This document shows positions 5,886 to 14,665 of a DNA stretch of 18,546 bases, one piece after another (within the stretch, counting starts at the first letter, position 1; every line of letters begins with the position of its first letter). This stretch comes from a candidate division WOR-3 bacterium (GTDB taxonomy: Bacteria > Hydrothermota > UBA3072). Below the pieces are notes generated by a model that saw nothing but the letters and a program-made list of their open reading frames with translations, was not told where the DNA came from and ran no database searches. The translations under genes were made by a program, and so were the position numbers. The stretch is from positions 1-18,546 of the forward strand of contig JBDRZZ010000029.1 of assembly GCA_039804165.1 (NCBI GenBank), written 5' to 3'.

Positions 5886-7073
5886 ATGGAAGAGTTAAAT
5901 CCTTTCAAAATTGCACAGGTGCAGTTAGATGAGGCGGCAGAAGTCCTTGGGTTAGATTCTGGAACCCATGAAATGCTGAGATGGTCTACGCGTGGGTTAC
6001 ATTTAACTATACCAGTTAAGATGGATGATGGAACTGTTGAAATTTTTCAGTGATTTAGAGTTCAGTATAATGATGCTCGAGGTCCTACTAAAGGTGGAAT
6101 TAGATGGCATCCTGAAGAAACTATAGATACAGTCAGAGCTCTTGCAGCTTGGATGACTTGGAAAAACCTCCGTAGTGGATATCCCTTATGGTGGTGCTAA
6201 AGGAGGAATTGTTTGTGATCCAAAGAGTATGTCAGAAGCTGAAAAGGAACGTCTTGCAAGAGGTTATATTAGAGCCATTGGCAAATTTATAGGCCCCAAA
6301 ATAGACATTCTTGCACCTGATGTTTATATTAATCCACAAATTATGGCATGGATGATGGATGAATATTCAGTCATAACAGGTTATAATACTCCCGGGGTAA
6401 TAACAGGAAAACCGTTAGAAGTTGGAGGTTCATTAGGTAGGGGAGACGCTACTGCAAAAGGAGGTATGTTTGTTCTAAGAGAAGCAGCAAAAGTTAAAAA
6501 ATTAGATCTTTCAAAAGCTAGGGTTGCTATTCAAGGATATGGAAACGCAGGTCAATTCGCCCATTCTCTTATAGAAGAAATGTTTGGTTCGAAAGTGATA
6601 GCGATATCTGACTCTAAAGGTGGGATATTAAATAAAAAGGGCCTAAAGGCTAAGGAATCTGAAGAATTACTTGAATCGGAAGTAAATGATGTTCTTATCG
6701 CAGCAGCTCTTGAGAACGTAATAACAGAGAAAAATGCTGGAAAGATTAAGGCAAAAATCAGTGTAGAACTTGCTAATGGTCCCACAACCCCTGAAGCTGA
6801 TAAGATCCTTCATGAAAATGGTTGTTATGTAATTCCTGATTTTCTTGCGAATGCTGGAGGAGTCGCAGTCTCTTATTTTGAATGGGTTCAAAACGAAAAT
6901 GGATATTATTGGAGTCTTGATAGAGTTTATAAAGAACTAGATGATCATATGACGAAAGCTTTTTGGGCGGTTCATGAAACGGTAAAACAAAAAAGGTTCA
7001 TAATCGTCTTGCTGCTTACCTTGTGGCAGTTAAAAGAGTTGTAGATGCAATGAAGATAAAAGGCTGGGTATAA
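5886..7073 (+). pseudogene. gdhA: Glutamate dehydrogenase, interrupted by a stop codon and two frameshifts
   Basis: The conceptual product is a full-length Glu/Leu/Phe/Val dehydrogenase that interconverts glutamate and 2-oxoglutarate plus ammonia. It starts MEELNPFKIAQVQLDEAAE after AAGGAGGTT and ends ...DAMKIKGWV at TAA 7071-7073. Reading it needs three repairs. Codon 56 is TGA (6051-6053), in [13 protein letters not shown], where relatives have Gly (GGA to TGA is one change). An A-run at 6162-6166 has one base too many, breaking [12 protein letters not shown]. An A-run at 6989-6994 has one too few, breaking [18 protein letters not shown]. The substrate-binding region (PYGGAKGG), the NAD(P) motif GYGNAG and PDVYINPQ are intact, so decay is recent or the lesions are sequencing errors. 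The largest open piece runs 6175-7044. Homology identification is firm. Confidence 0.88.
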
Positions 7074-7100
7074 AGGAAGAAAAACTTATACCTTTCTTCT
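7073..7100. terminator. Possible bidirectional terminator between gdh and the symporter gene
   Basis: AAGAAA (7077-7082) pairs with TTTCTT (7093-7098), extendable outward with a bulge. It lies between the two convergent stop codons and partly in the last codons of the symporter gene. It has few GC pairs, so it is weak. Confidence 0.25.
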
Positions 7101-8492
7101 TGTTGTTAATAGGCTTCCTAAGATTACTCCAATTGTACCAAGAGCAAAGGTAGCGATTCTTTCATTTATTAATTCGTTTAATAAAGGCACAAGTTTCCAA
7201 AGGATAGTACTTAGGAAGCCTGTTAACATTCCCAACATAACTCCATTTTTATTAGTTTTCTTCCATTTAAGAGTCAAAAGCAAAGCGGGACCAAAAGAAG
7301 CCCCAAGACCACACCAGGCAAAAGCAACTGTGGCAAAGATAAGGTGTTTTGACAAAAGTGCAAGTATAAAAGCCGCAACACCAACAAGCATAGTTATTAT
7401 TCTGGAGGCAAATAACTGAGCTTTTTCAGAGATCTTTCGCCTAAAAAGGTCGTGGTATATATCCTCAGAGAACGAAGAGGAAATAACGAGAAGTTGAGAA
7501 TCTGCCGTAGACATCATAGCAGCTATTGCTCCTGAGATTAAGATTCCGGCAAGCCATAAAGGAAATAAAGAAGTTGCAAGATATGGCATAAGCTGTTCAG
7601 GATCCTTTAATGTGTTTTGTGAGATTAAACCTCTTCCAACCACTCCAATTAAGAACGCTCCTAAAAAAGCAGGAAAACTCCACCAGATAGCTATGGCTCT
7701 ACTTGTTTTAATCTTCCTTGGATCCTTAATAGCCATAAATCTAACAATTGTATGAGGTTGACCAAGATAGCCAAACGCCCAACTTAATCCTCCCAATACA
7801 CCCATTAGAGCGTCAATTCCTCTTTTATTTCCGACTAACGTTTTAAAGCTCAAATCAAGAGAATTTCCGCTTTTAAGGAAGGCAAAGAGCCCAACTATTG
7901 GTAGGATTACGAGAGTTATTATCATAATTATTGCTTGAAAAAAATCTGTCCAAGCTACAGCAAAAAAGCCTCCAAGGAGGGTGTATATTACTATCACTGA
8001 AGCTCCTATTACCATACCTGTAAAATGAGGTATTCCAAAAGAAACATTCAAGGTTTTTCCTGCGCCATTGAATTGGGCTGATATGTAGAAAGAGTAGAAG
8101 AAAATAACGATAAAAGTAGCTAAAAGTTCTATTTTCCTATCTTCTAATCCAAAATTCCGTGAAAAGAATTCAGGGATAGTTAAAGCTCCATTTTCTTCTG
8201 ATTTTATTCTTAAGTCACTTGCAATTAAATACCAAGCAAGGATTATTCCAATTATACAACCAAGAGCGACCCAAATTTCAATAAGTCCAATAGCAAAAAC
8301 CGCTCCAGGTAGTCCTAAAAGTAACCATGCTGATTCTCCAGAAGCTCTTTCAGAAAATGCAGTCACAATAGGGTTAAGCTTTCTTCCAGCTATAATGAAA
8401 TCCTCTTGGGTTTTAGTAAGGCGATAGGTCCAAATGCCTATTCCAAGAACAATAAGAAGATAAATAAAGAAACCGAACAATATTGTATTCAT
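7086..8492 (-). CDS. Sodium/solute symporter (SSS family), PutP-like
   Basis: A 468-residue, highly hydrophobic membrane transporter of the SSS family with about 12-13 membrane spans. The first helix region is followed by SERASGESAWLLLGLPGAV (47-65), which aligns with the sodium-site segment of E. coli PutP, and a later helix carries ADSQLLVISSSFSEDIY, also typical. Proline is the likeliest substrate, but related carriers take other solutes, so no gene symbol is given. At the position of PutP Asp55 the protein has Gly, with Glu one residue later; Ser57 is kept. ATG 8492 has a perfect AAGGAGGT site 5 nt upstream and its own TTGACA promoter. It is convergent with gdh, and a shared amino-acid catabolic role (proline or glutamate) is a reasonable inference. 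Confidence 0.85.
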   Translation of the reverse strand: MNTILFGFFIYLLIVLGIGIWTYRLTKTQEDFIIAGRKLNPIVTAFSERASGESAWLLLGLPGAVFAIGLIEIWVALGCIIGIILAWYLIASDLRIKSEENGALTIPEFFSRNFGLEDRKIELLATFIVIFFYSFYISAQFNGAGKTLNVSFGIPHFTGMVIGASVIVIYTLLGGFFAVAWTDFFQAIIMIITLVILPIVGLFAFLKSGNSLDLSFKTLVGNKRGIDALMGVLGGLSWAFGYLGQPHTIVRFMAIKDPRKIKTSRAIAIWWSFPAFLGAFLIGVVGRGLISQNTLKDPEQLMPYLATSLFPLWLAGILISGAIAAMMSTADSQLLVISSSFSEDIYHDLFRRKISEKAQLFASRIITMLVGVAAFILALLSKHLIFATVAFAWCGLGASFGPALLLTLKWKKTNKNGVMLGMLTGFLSTILWKLVPLLNELINERIATFALGTIGVILGSLLTTRRKV

Positions 8493-8514
8493 TTAATACC
8501 TCCTTATTTTTTTA

Positions 8515-8542
8515 ATGATAGCTAACATAAAAGCGATGTCAA
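8515..8542 (-). promoter_or_regulatory. Sigma70-type promoter of the symporter gene
   Basis: Reverse strand TTGACA (8542-8537), a 16-nt spacer, TATCAT (8520-8515). The predicted start near 8508 gives a leader of about 16 nt that carries the AAGGAGGT ribosome site. It is divergent from the tldD promoter. Confidence 0.65.
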
Positions 8543-8580
8543 GGGGGGAGTGGTGTATTCATTAGAAAAAACCCTCTCTG

Positions 8581-8609
8581 TTGACAATTTTTATTCTCTT
8601 TATTATTTT
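8581..8609 (+). promoter_or_regulatory. Sigma70-type promoter of the tldD operon, predicted leaderless
   Basis: TTGACA (8581-8586), a 17-nt spacer, TATTTT (8604-8609). The predicted start at about 8616-8619 coincides with the ATG at 8619, and there is no Shine-Dalgarno site. The -10 box matches only 4 of 6 consensus bases, but the -35 is perfect. Confidence 0.55.
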
Positions 8610-8618
8610 ATAACTTAA

Positions 8619-9983
8619 ATGATAGAAGAGTTAAAAAATCTAATCTCAAAAATTGATGCAGACTATTCAGATATTCGTTACGAAATCAAAAAAGAGGTTA
8701 AAATTATCTTTAGTGGTAAAGAGCTTGTAGAAGTAAGTTCTAATTCTACTGATGGTTATGTTCTTAGAATTCTCAAAAGAGGAGGTTTTGCAACAGTGAC
8801 ATTTACGAAAAAAGAAGATTCGGGAAAGGCTATAAGAGATGGTATTGAGAATGCGATCTTGATCACTAAAAATAAAGAAAGTTATGTAAATTTGGCTAAA
8901 GTTGAACCTATAAAAGATGTATTTATTCCAAAACTTACGGAAGATCCTAGAAATGTTTCTATGGAAGAAAAAATTGAACTACTAAGAAAATATAACAGTA
9001 TCCCTTTCAATAGTAATAAGGTTATTACAACTAATATAAATTATAATGAAGTAATTAGAGAAAAATATTTTGTTAGTTCAGAAGGGAGTGAAATTAGAGA
9101 AGATTTAATAACACTTGGTATTAGAGGAACTATTACTGTTAAGGAGGGTAACTTACTTCAAAATATAAGAGTTGGTTTTGAGGGAAGTGATGGTTTTAGA
9201 ATAATGAGAGATAAAGAAAATGAATTTGAAGATAGAACAAAAATAGCCATTGCTCTTTTAAAAGCTTCTCCTGTTAAAGGCGGGATTTATAACGTAGTTC
9301 TTAATCCAGAACTTGCAAGCGTTTTTACTCATGAAGCCTTTGGCCATTTTTCAGAAGCAGACCTTATTGAAGATAATCCTTCTCTAAGAGCAAAATTAAA
9401 AATAGGAGAGAAATTGGGGAGCGAGAAGGTAAACATTATTGACGATGCAACGATTCCGGGACAACTTGGTTTTTATAAGTATGATGATGAAGGTGTTAAG
9501 GTTCGTCCAACTTTTCTTATGAAAGAAGGAATTCTTGTTGGAAGACTTCATTCAAGGAGAACAGCCGCAGCTTTTGGTGAGCCTATTACAGGTCACTGTG
9601 TTGCAGAAGACTATAGATACCCGCCGATCATTAGGATGGGGAATATTTTTATTCAACCTGGAGAGAGCTCTTTTGAAGAACTTCTCGATGATTTAGGAGA
9701 TGGATTGTATCTTCTTGATGCAAAAGGTGGAGAAACAAGCGGAGAAAACTTTACTTTTGGAGCTCAATATGGATATGAAGTTAAAAACGGAAAAATTGGA
9801 AAGATGATTAGAGAAATTAATATCTCCGGAAATCTTTATAAAACTCTCGAGAATATTAAAAAAGTAGGAAATGATTTATCTTTTTCAAAAGTGGGAGGGT
9901 GCGGGAAAGGTCAAATCAACATAAAGTCTTCAAGTGGAGCTCCACATATTCTTGTAGAAAGAGTCGTTGTGGGAGGCAGATAG
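8619..9983 (+). CDS. tldD: TldD family metalloprotease, catalytic subunit
   Basis: A 454-residue TldD. The zinc motif HEAFGH (HExxxH) is at 238-243, with the third ligand expected at Cys428 in GGCGKGQ, as in E. coli TldD (His, His, Cys). TldD works with TldE as a heterodimeric protease acting on unfolded peptides; in E. coli it processes microcin B17 and the CcdA antitoxin. The start is ATG 8619, which the promoter abuts. The next gene starts on the last base of its stop codon, so the two subunits should be translated in step. No peptide substrate gene was recognised nearby. Confidence 0.92.
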   Translation: MIEELKNLISKIDADYSDIRYEIKKEVKIIFSGKELVEVSSNSTDGYVLRILKRGGFATVTFTKKEDSGKAIRDGIENAILITKNKESYVNLAKVEPIKDVFIPKLTEDPRNVSMEEKIELLRKYNSIPFNSNKVITTNINYNEVIREKYFVSSEGSEIREDLITLGIRGTITVKEGNLLQNIRVGFEGSDGFRIMRDKENEFEDRTKIAIALLKASPVKGGIYNVVLNPELASVFTHEAFGHFSEADLIEDNPSLRAKLKIGEKLGSEKVNIIDDATIPGQLGFYKYDDEGVKVRPTFLMKEGILVGRLHSRRTAAAFGEPITGHCVAEDYRYPPIIRMGNIFIQPGESSFEELLDDLGDGLYLLDAKGGETSGENFTFGAQYGYEVKNGKIGKMIREINISGNLYKTLENIKKVGNDLSFSKVGGCGKGQINIKSSSGAPHILVERVVVGGR

Positions 9984-11287
9984 TGGAAAAAATTTTAGAT
10001 TTTATAAAAAAGAAGATGAATAAATTTGAACTATTTTATCTTAAGGAAAACTTTACTACAGTGATTTTTGAGAATTCTAAGCTTAAAGATATAAAAGAAA
10101 GCATTCAATCCGGTGTTAGTTTAAGAATATTAAAAGATGGCAAAATGGGTTTTGCATATACTAAAAATCTTAAAAATATAGAAGAATTCTTTCAAAATGC
10201 TGTTTATTCTCTTTCCTATGGAGTAGAAGCTCCTTTTGATTTTCCAATTAATAAAAGATCTTTCCCTCTTAATTCTTATGATTCTTCTATTGAAGAAGTT
10301 TCTACTTCCAAAGTAATTGACGAATGTAGAAGAGTTATTGGGGAGCTTTCTATGAGAGTAAGTGGACAAATAAACATATATGCAGGATTCGGAGTAGAAT
10401 CTATTGAAATTGAAAATAATTATGGGACAAGTCTAACTTCGAATTTCTCCGAATATTATCTTACAGCAGAAATTCTCTATCCTGCTTCTCACTCTGCAAT
10501 AATGCGGAGTATTATTGGTAAAAGTTTTAAGGAAATAGATAAGGAATTTATTAACTTTGTTTCCGATATATACGAAAGATCCAAAAGAGAAGTTAAAATA
10601 AAAAGGGGGAAAATGAAAGTCTTGTTTCTACCAGAAACGATGTATGTTCTTATATGGAGACTACTAAGTGCCACGAGTGGAAAGAGTGTTTATAAGAAAG
10701 AATCTCCTGTTTATAATAAGTTGGGGGAGAAATTGTTTAGTTCAAAACTTACAATTTATGATGATCCTTTAAATGATGAAATGCCCTTCGCTCGTAGTTT
10801 TGATGATGAAGGAGTTCAGACTAAGTATCTTCCGATAATTGAAGAAGGGGTTCTTGAGAACTTCTATTATGATCTTTATTATGGAGGGAAAATGGGAGTG
10901 AACTCAACAGGTCATGGATATAAAGTTGGTTTCTGGGGAGAGGATAAAATCTCTTTAAAGCCTAGTCCTTTACTTAGACATTTATATATAAAATGTGGGG
11001 AGAATAATTTTAAAGAGCTCTTATCAATGATTGATAAAGGACTTATAATTGGCGGAGCCCTTGGAGCTCATAGCGGAAACATTCCTAATGGAGATTTTTC
11101 TATTGGGGGGTCTCCTGGAATATACGTAGAAAAAGGAGAAATAGTGGGTTATGTTAAGGATGTAATGATAGCTGGAAACATTTATGATGTAATGAAAAAT
11201 ATAGAAGCAATTGAAAATAAGCAACATTCTGCATATATGGGAAACTTTCCAGCTATCCTATTTAGCGACGTTTCTATAACAGTTTAA
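9983..11287 (+). CDS. tldE: TldE/PmbA family protein, non-catalytic partner of TldD
   Basis: About 434 residues, homologous to TldD over its length but without HExxxH (the equivalent region reads LPETMYVLIWRLL), as expected for TldE/PmbA. The characteristic later segments are kept: RSFDDEGV, STGHGYKVGFW, and GALGAHSGNIPNGDFSIG. The start GTG 9983 shares its first base with the tldD stop codon (TAGTG) and has GGGAGG (9970-9975) 7 nt upstream; an earlier ATG in frame (9899) lies inside tldD and would give an unrelated N-terminus. Later in-frame ATG codons also exist (10016), so the true start could be there. Confidence 0.9.
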   Translation: MEKILDFIKKKMNKFELFYLKENFTTVIFENSKLKDIKESIQSGVSLRILKDGKMGFAYTKNLKNIEEFFQNAVYSLSYGVEAPFDFPINKRSFPLNSYDSSIEEVSTSKVIDECRRVIGELSMRVSGQINIYAGFGVESIEIENNYGTSLTSNFSEYYLTAEILYPASHSAIMRSIIGKSFKEIDKEFINFVSDIYERSKREVKIKRGKMKVLFLPETMYVLIWRLLSATSGKSVYKKESPVYNKLGEKLFSSKLTIYDDPLNDEMPFARSFDDEGVQTKYLPIIEEGVLENFYYDLYYGGKMGVNSTGHGYKVGFWGEDKISLKPSPLLRHLYIKCGENNFKELLSMIDKGLIIGGALGAHSGNIPNGDFSIGGSPGIYVEKGEIVGYVKDVMIAGNIYDVMKNIEAIENKQHSAYMGNFPAILFSDVSITV

Positions 11288-11302
11288 ACCAAAGGAGGTG
11301 AG

Positions 11303-12625
11303 ATGGATTTCTTTAGATTAAAAAAACATAATACTTCAATTAAAACTGAAGCTATCGCTGGAATAACTACCTTTATGACAATGGCTTATATAATTTTTGT
11401 TCAACCTGTTGTCCTTTCTGCTGCGGGAATGGATTTTGGAGCTGTTATGATGGCAACAATCTTTTCTTCTGTGATTACGACGCTTATTATGGGTTTTTAT
11501 GCAAATTATCCTATTGCTCTTGCTCCTGGAATGGGGGAGAATTTCTTTTTTGCTTTTACGATTGTCCTTGGAATGGGTGTAAGCTGGCAAAAGGCTCTTG
11601 GAATTGTTTTTGTTTCTGGGGTTTTATTCATAATATTAACCCTGTTTAAAATTAGAGAATCTATTATTGAAACGGTCCCTGATAGTTTAAAAAGAGCTAT
11701 TGCTGGAGGAATAGGCTTTTTTATCACCTTTATTGGTCTTCAATGGGGTGGAATAATTAAAGATAGTCCAGGAACCCTTGTAACCTTAGGAAATTTAAGT
11801 AAGAATTATACTATACTGTTTCTTATAGGATTGGTTATAATATTTTTCTTATATGTAAGAAGAGTAAAAGGGGCTATTCTATGGGGGATTCTTTTAACTT
11901 ATATTGTTGGAATTCCAATGGGTATAGTTAAATTTGAAGGAATTGTCTCAAAACCTCCTTCTTTGACTCCCACTTTATTTAAACTTGATATTTTTGGGAG
12001 TCTTCGGGTTGAATACATTGTTCCTATTCTGGTCCTTTTCCTTTTAGATTTTTTTGATACAGTAGGGACCTTAATAGGGGTAAGTTCTCATGCTAATTTG
12101 CTCGATGAAAAGGGAAAACTACCTAAAGCTGGAAAGGCTCTCTTGTCTGATGCAATAGGGACTGTTGTAGGAAGTTTATTAGGAACTTCTACTGTTACAA
12201 GTTATATTGAAAGTGCTGCTGGTGTTAGTGAAGGTGGTCGGACAGGTTTGACTAATGTTTTCACTTCTATTTGTTTTCTATTAGCGATATTTTTTTATCC
12301 TCTTATAAAATCAATTGGGGGAGGATATCACGTTGGTGAGAATACATTTTACCCTATTACTGCTCCAGCTTTAGTTCTTGTAGGAGCTCTTATGATTAAA
12401 AGTGTAGCAAATATAAAATGGGACGATGTAACTGAAGTAATTCCCTCTTTTCTTGTTCTTGTGGGAATTCCTCTCACTTATAATATATCTCATGGAATGG
12501 CTTTTGGATTTGTATCGTATCCCCTTATTAAACTTTTTGGAGGAAGAGCAAAAGAAGTTCATCCTCTTATGTGGGTTTTATTCTTTGTTTTTGCAGGTAG
12601 TTTATTCTTATCTACGAGATATTAA
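11303..12625 (+). CDS. NCS2 family purine permease, AzgA-like
   Basis: A 440-residue transporter with many membrane spans. Signatures of the AzgA/PbuG/PbuO (adenine, guanine, hypoxanthine) branch are present: TEAIAGITTFMTMAYII near the start, APGMGENFFF (74-83), LLDFFDTVGT (about 247-256) and GTSTVTSYIESAAGVSEGG. The APGMGLN motif of many relatives reads APGMGEN here. The ATG has AAAGGAGGTGAG directly upstream and lies 15 nt after tldE in the same direction, so it is probably the third gene of the tldDE transcript. Proton-coupled nucleobase uptake is the expected role; the exact base is not clear. Confidence 0.88.
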   Translation: MDFFRLKKHNTSIKTEAIAGITTFMTMAYIIFVQPVVLSAAGMDFGAVMMATIFSSVITTLIMGFYANYPIALAPGMGENFFFAFTIVLGMGVSWQKALGIVFVSGVLFIILTLFKIRESIIETVPDSLKRAIAGGIGFFITFIGLQWGGIIKDSPGTLVTLGNLSKNYTILFLIGLVIIFFLYVRRVKGAILWGILLTYIVGIPMGIVKFEGIVSKPPSLTPTLFKLDIFGSLRVEYIVPILVLFLLDFFDTVGTLIGVSSHANLLDEKGKLPKAGKALLSDAIGTVVGSLLGTSTVTSYIESAAGVSEGGRTGLTNVFTSICFLLAIFFYPLIKSIGGGYHVGENTFYPITAPALVLVGALMIKSVANIKWDDVTEVIPSFLVLVGIPLTYNISHGMAFGFVSYPLIKLFGGRAKEVHPLMWVLFFVFAGSLFLSTRY

Positions 12626-12630
12626 AAATG

Positions 12631-12647
12631 AAAATAAAAGTTATTTT
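12631..12647. terminator. A/T-only hairpin between convergent genes
   Basis: AAAATAA (12631-12637) pairs perfectly with TTATTTT (12641-12647) around an AAG loop. It lies between the convergent permease and DUF3857-like genes and overlaps the latter's stop codon. It may serve as a weak terminator in both directions; the absence of GC pairs limits confidence. Confidence 0.25.
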
Positions 12648-14665
12648 GCTTTCTCAAGAATAATCCACTCTTCTGAAAGTTCTGCAATTTTTGTCATAAT
12701 TTCTTTATATTCTGGATAAACTTCTTTTTGAAAGAATTCCTCCTTTTGAGAAAAATAATCTTTATATATAATTGATTCTTCTAAGTAAGTGAAAGAATTT
12801 TTGAACTCTATAAAAGGAAGAGAAAAATAAATTTCTTTTGGAAGACATCGGACCTTAAATCCTTTTGGAATCTTTATAATTATTTCATTTTCTTCTTTCT
12901 TAAGCTTACCCCAATAAATTGGATTTTTCCTTTCTGTTGTCCCCACAGAATAAGCAGAATATTTTATTCCTGGTAAGTGTAGAAGTAAGAAATCTTCTTG
13001 TTTTATTGCCAATTCTGGAATTTCATATTTTACATTTACTTTAACTTCCGGATTTAAATCTTCTATATGGGTAAAATAAACATTTTCTAAAATAGCTCCT
13101 GGAATATTTTCGTTTAAATAACCTTCAATTATATTTTCTTTTTCTTCTTTACGTAAATAACGGAAGTTTTTCAAAAGCATTGCGCTTTCACCTAAATTCT
13201 TAATTTCTTCTTCTATTACTGCGTCTCCATTTTCTCTAAGCTCTACAATTCTTCTTATAGAAGTTTTTTCTTTTTCTTCTTCAAATAAAGGTATTTTAAC
13301 AAATTCATTTTTATCAATAGATAAACCCACTGTATTTTGATATTCTGAACTTACATATCCATATGGAATAAGTTCTGAGGAAGGCTCAAGGAATGTATCC
13401 TCCAATTTTACAAGGGCCCCATCAAATTGATATAGAGAAGGAACATCTTTGGCTATTTCTCCCTTTGTTTTTGAACCCACTAAAATTAACTCTACAGGAT
13501 ACCCCTTTGTTTTAAGAGCAGAATAAAGAAGAAAAGATTTATCAAGCAAATTGGCAAATTTATTTTCTAATATTTCTTCCATAGCTTTTGGGTATAAATT
13601 TGAGAGATAAGAAGGCACGTCCACAGACTTTACTAAACCAACTATTTCCTTATATATCTCTTGAGGTTCTTTGGTTTTGGGAAAAAATTCTCCTTTACAA
13701 TGATTTTTAAAATCTTTTATTATCTCCGTCCAGTCATTTTTAAGTCCAACGATTACTCTTGGAACAATGTAGGGAAGAGGAGGCATATTTTCTTCTTTTG
13801 TTATTTCTTCGATAGGTCCTATCTCCCATTCTAAAATTTTATTTCTTCCTGAAAATTTTAACTCTGGTTCGCTTAATTTCCAAGTTTGCCAAACCAAATT
13901 AAAATTTCTTGGAACTTTAACCCTTATAATACTTTTAATAATAGGTTCAAAGCCTCCTATTATACTCTCCAAAACAAAAGGATTTTCTTTAGATATTTTA
14001 CCTTTAATTGTTACCTTGAAATCCAAAAAATTTCCTGGTTTTACTTCTCTTAAAGCAATTTTCCTTTCTCTAAGGTTTTCATAAGGAGGGACGGCGTAAA
14101 AAACAGAAGCGTCTTCTATAGCGTTTTCTCTTATAGGAAGAACCTCTCCTTCCTTTGTTATTGTCCTTGCAAAATTTATTTCTATTTTTTCTTCCTTTGA
14201 ACGGTATTTAAAGCTTATATTACCTCCATCCCTCCCCTTTTCAGAAGAAATACCTCTAATACATCTTATTGAATAAGAATAAGTAGAATCTTTCTTTATT
14301 TCTAATTCCTTGTGAAGATAAACATCTACAAATTTTTTATCTTTGAACTTTGAAAGGTCTATTTTGATGCTTTTAAGTAATATTGGATCTGTTATATCTT
14401 TTACTGTTTTCCATAGAAAACCTTCTCTTTTCTTTGCAAAATCTATTTCACTAATTTCCTTTTTAGGTAAAACAACATTCCCTTCAAAGGTTTCAATATA
14501 AACTGAATCAGAAGTTATTTTGTTTATTTTGCATTTGTATTCTTCTCCTTTCTCTGTATATATAATATCTTCTATCCAGTTTTTATCTTTTTTTAGAAAT
14601 CTTTGATTACATGAAATTAAAAATATAAAAAACAAAATAATAGATAAAATTTTATTTTTTTTCAT
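12641..14665 (-). CDS. DUF3857 lipoprotein with degenerate transglutaminase-like domain
   Basis: A 674-residue protein with a lipoprotein signal (LISCNQR, Cys at about 19), a small N-terminal beta region (SDSVYIETFEGNVVLPKKEI), a DUF3857 domain (including RENAIEDASVFYAVPPYENLRERKI) and a transglutaminase-like region. It aligns along most of its length with the upstream gene, showing a tandem duplication. The catalytic triad positions are changed: Cys to Leu373 (LENKFANLLDKSF), His to Gly416 (FDGALVKL) and Asp to Glu427 (FLEPSSE). It should therefore be non-enzymatic, perhaps a structural or partner subunit. ATG 14665 overlaps the upstream stop (ATGA) and has AAAGGAG nearby. Envelope location is inferred from the signal; function is unknown. 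Confidence 0.8.
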   Translation of the reverse strand: MKKNKILSIILFFIFLISCNQRFLKKDKNWIEDIIYTEKGEEYKCKINKITSDSVYIETFEGNVVLPKKEISEIDFAKKREGFLWKTVKDITDPILLKSIKIDLSKFKDKKFVDVYLHKELEIKKDSTYSYSIRCIRGISSEKGRDGGNISFKYRSKEEKIEINFARTITKEGEVLPIRENAIEDASVFYAVPPYENLRERKIALREVKPGNFLDFKVTIKGKISKENPFVLESIIGGFEPIIKSIIRVKVPRNFNLVWQTWKLSEPELKFSGRNKILEWEIGPIEEITKEENMPPLPYIVPRVIVGLKNDWTEIIKDFKNHCKGEFFPKTKEPQEIYKEIVGLVKSVDVPSYLSNLYPKAMEEILENKFANLLDKSFLLYSALKTKGYPVELILVGSKTKGEIAKDVPSLYQFDGALVKLEDTFLEPSSELIPYGYVSSEYQNTVGLSIDKNEFVKIPLFEEEKEKTSIRRIVELRENGDAVIEEEIKNLGESAMLLKNFRYLRKEEKENIIEGYLNENIPGAILENVYFTHIEDLNPEVKVNVKYEIPELAIKQEDFLLLHLPGIKYSAYSVGTTERKNPIYWGKLKKEENEIIIKIPKGFKVRCLPKEIYFSLPFIEFKNSFTYLEESIIYKDYFSQKEEFFQKEVYPEYKEIMTKIAELSEEWIILEKAK

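Noticed and set aside
6051-6053. TGA read as glycine (alternative genetic code) in gdh
   Set aside because: The codon does replace a Gly, as in code 25, but TGA is the stop codon of several intact genes here, including ATGA/GTGA overlaps at 3330, 4076, 14662 and 16722. Gdh also has two frameshifts, so mutation fits better.
6989-6996. Programmed -1 frameshift at an A AAA AAG-like site in gdh
   Set aside because: The heptamer is present but not in the needed reading phase, the expected downstream structure was not seen, and an upstream stop and +1 error would still block translation.
6175-7044. A separate shortened dehydrogenase gene starting at GTG 6175
   Set aside because: It is just the longest open piece of the broken gdh; no ribosome site fits, and both ends match frameshift points.
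9899-9982. Start of tldE at ATG 9899
   Set aside because: This lies inside the end of tldD, encodes an unrelated basic stretch, and the GTG at 9983 has a well-spaced ribosome site.
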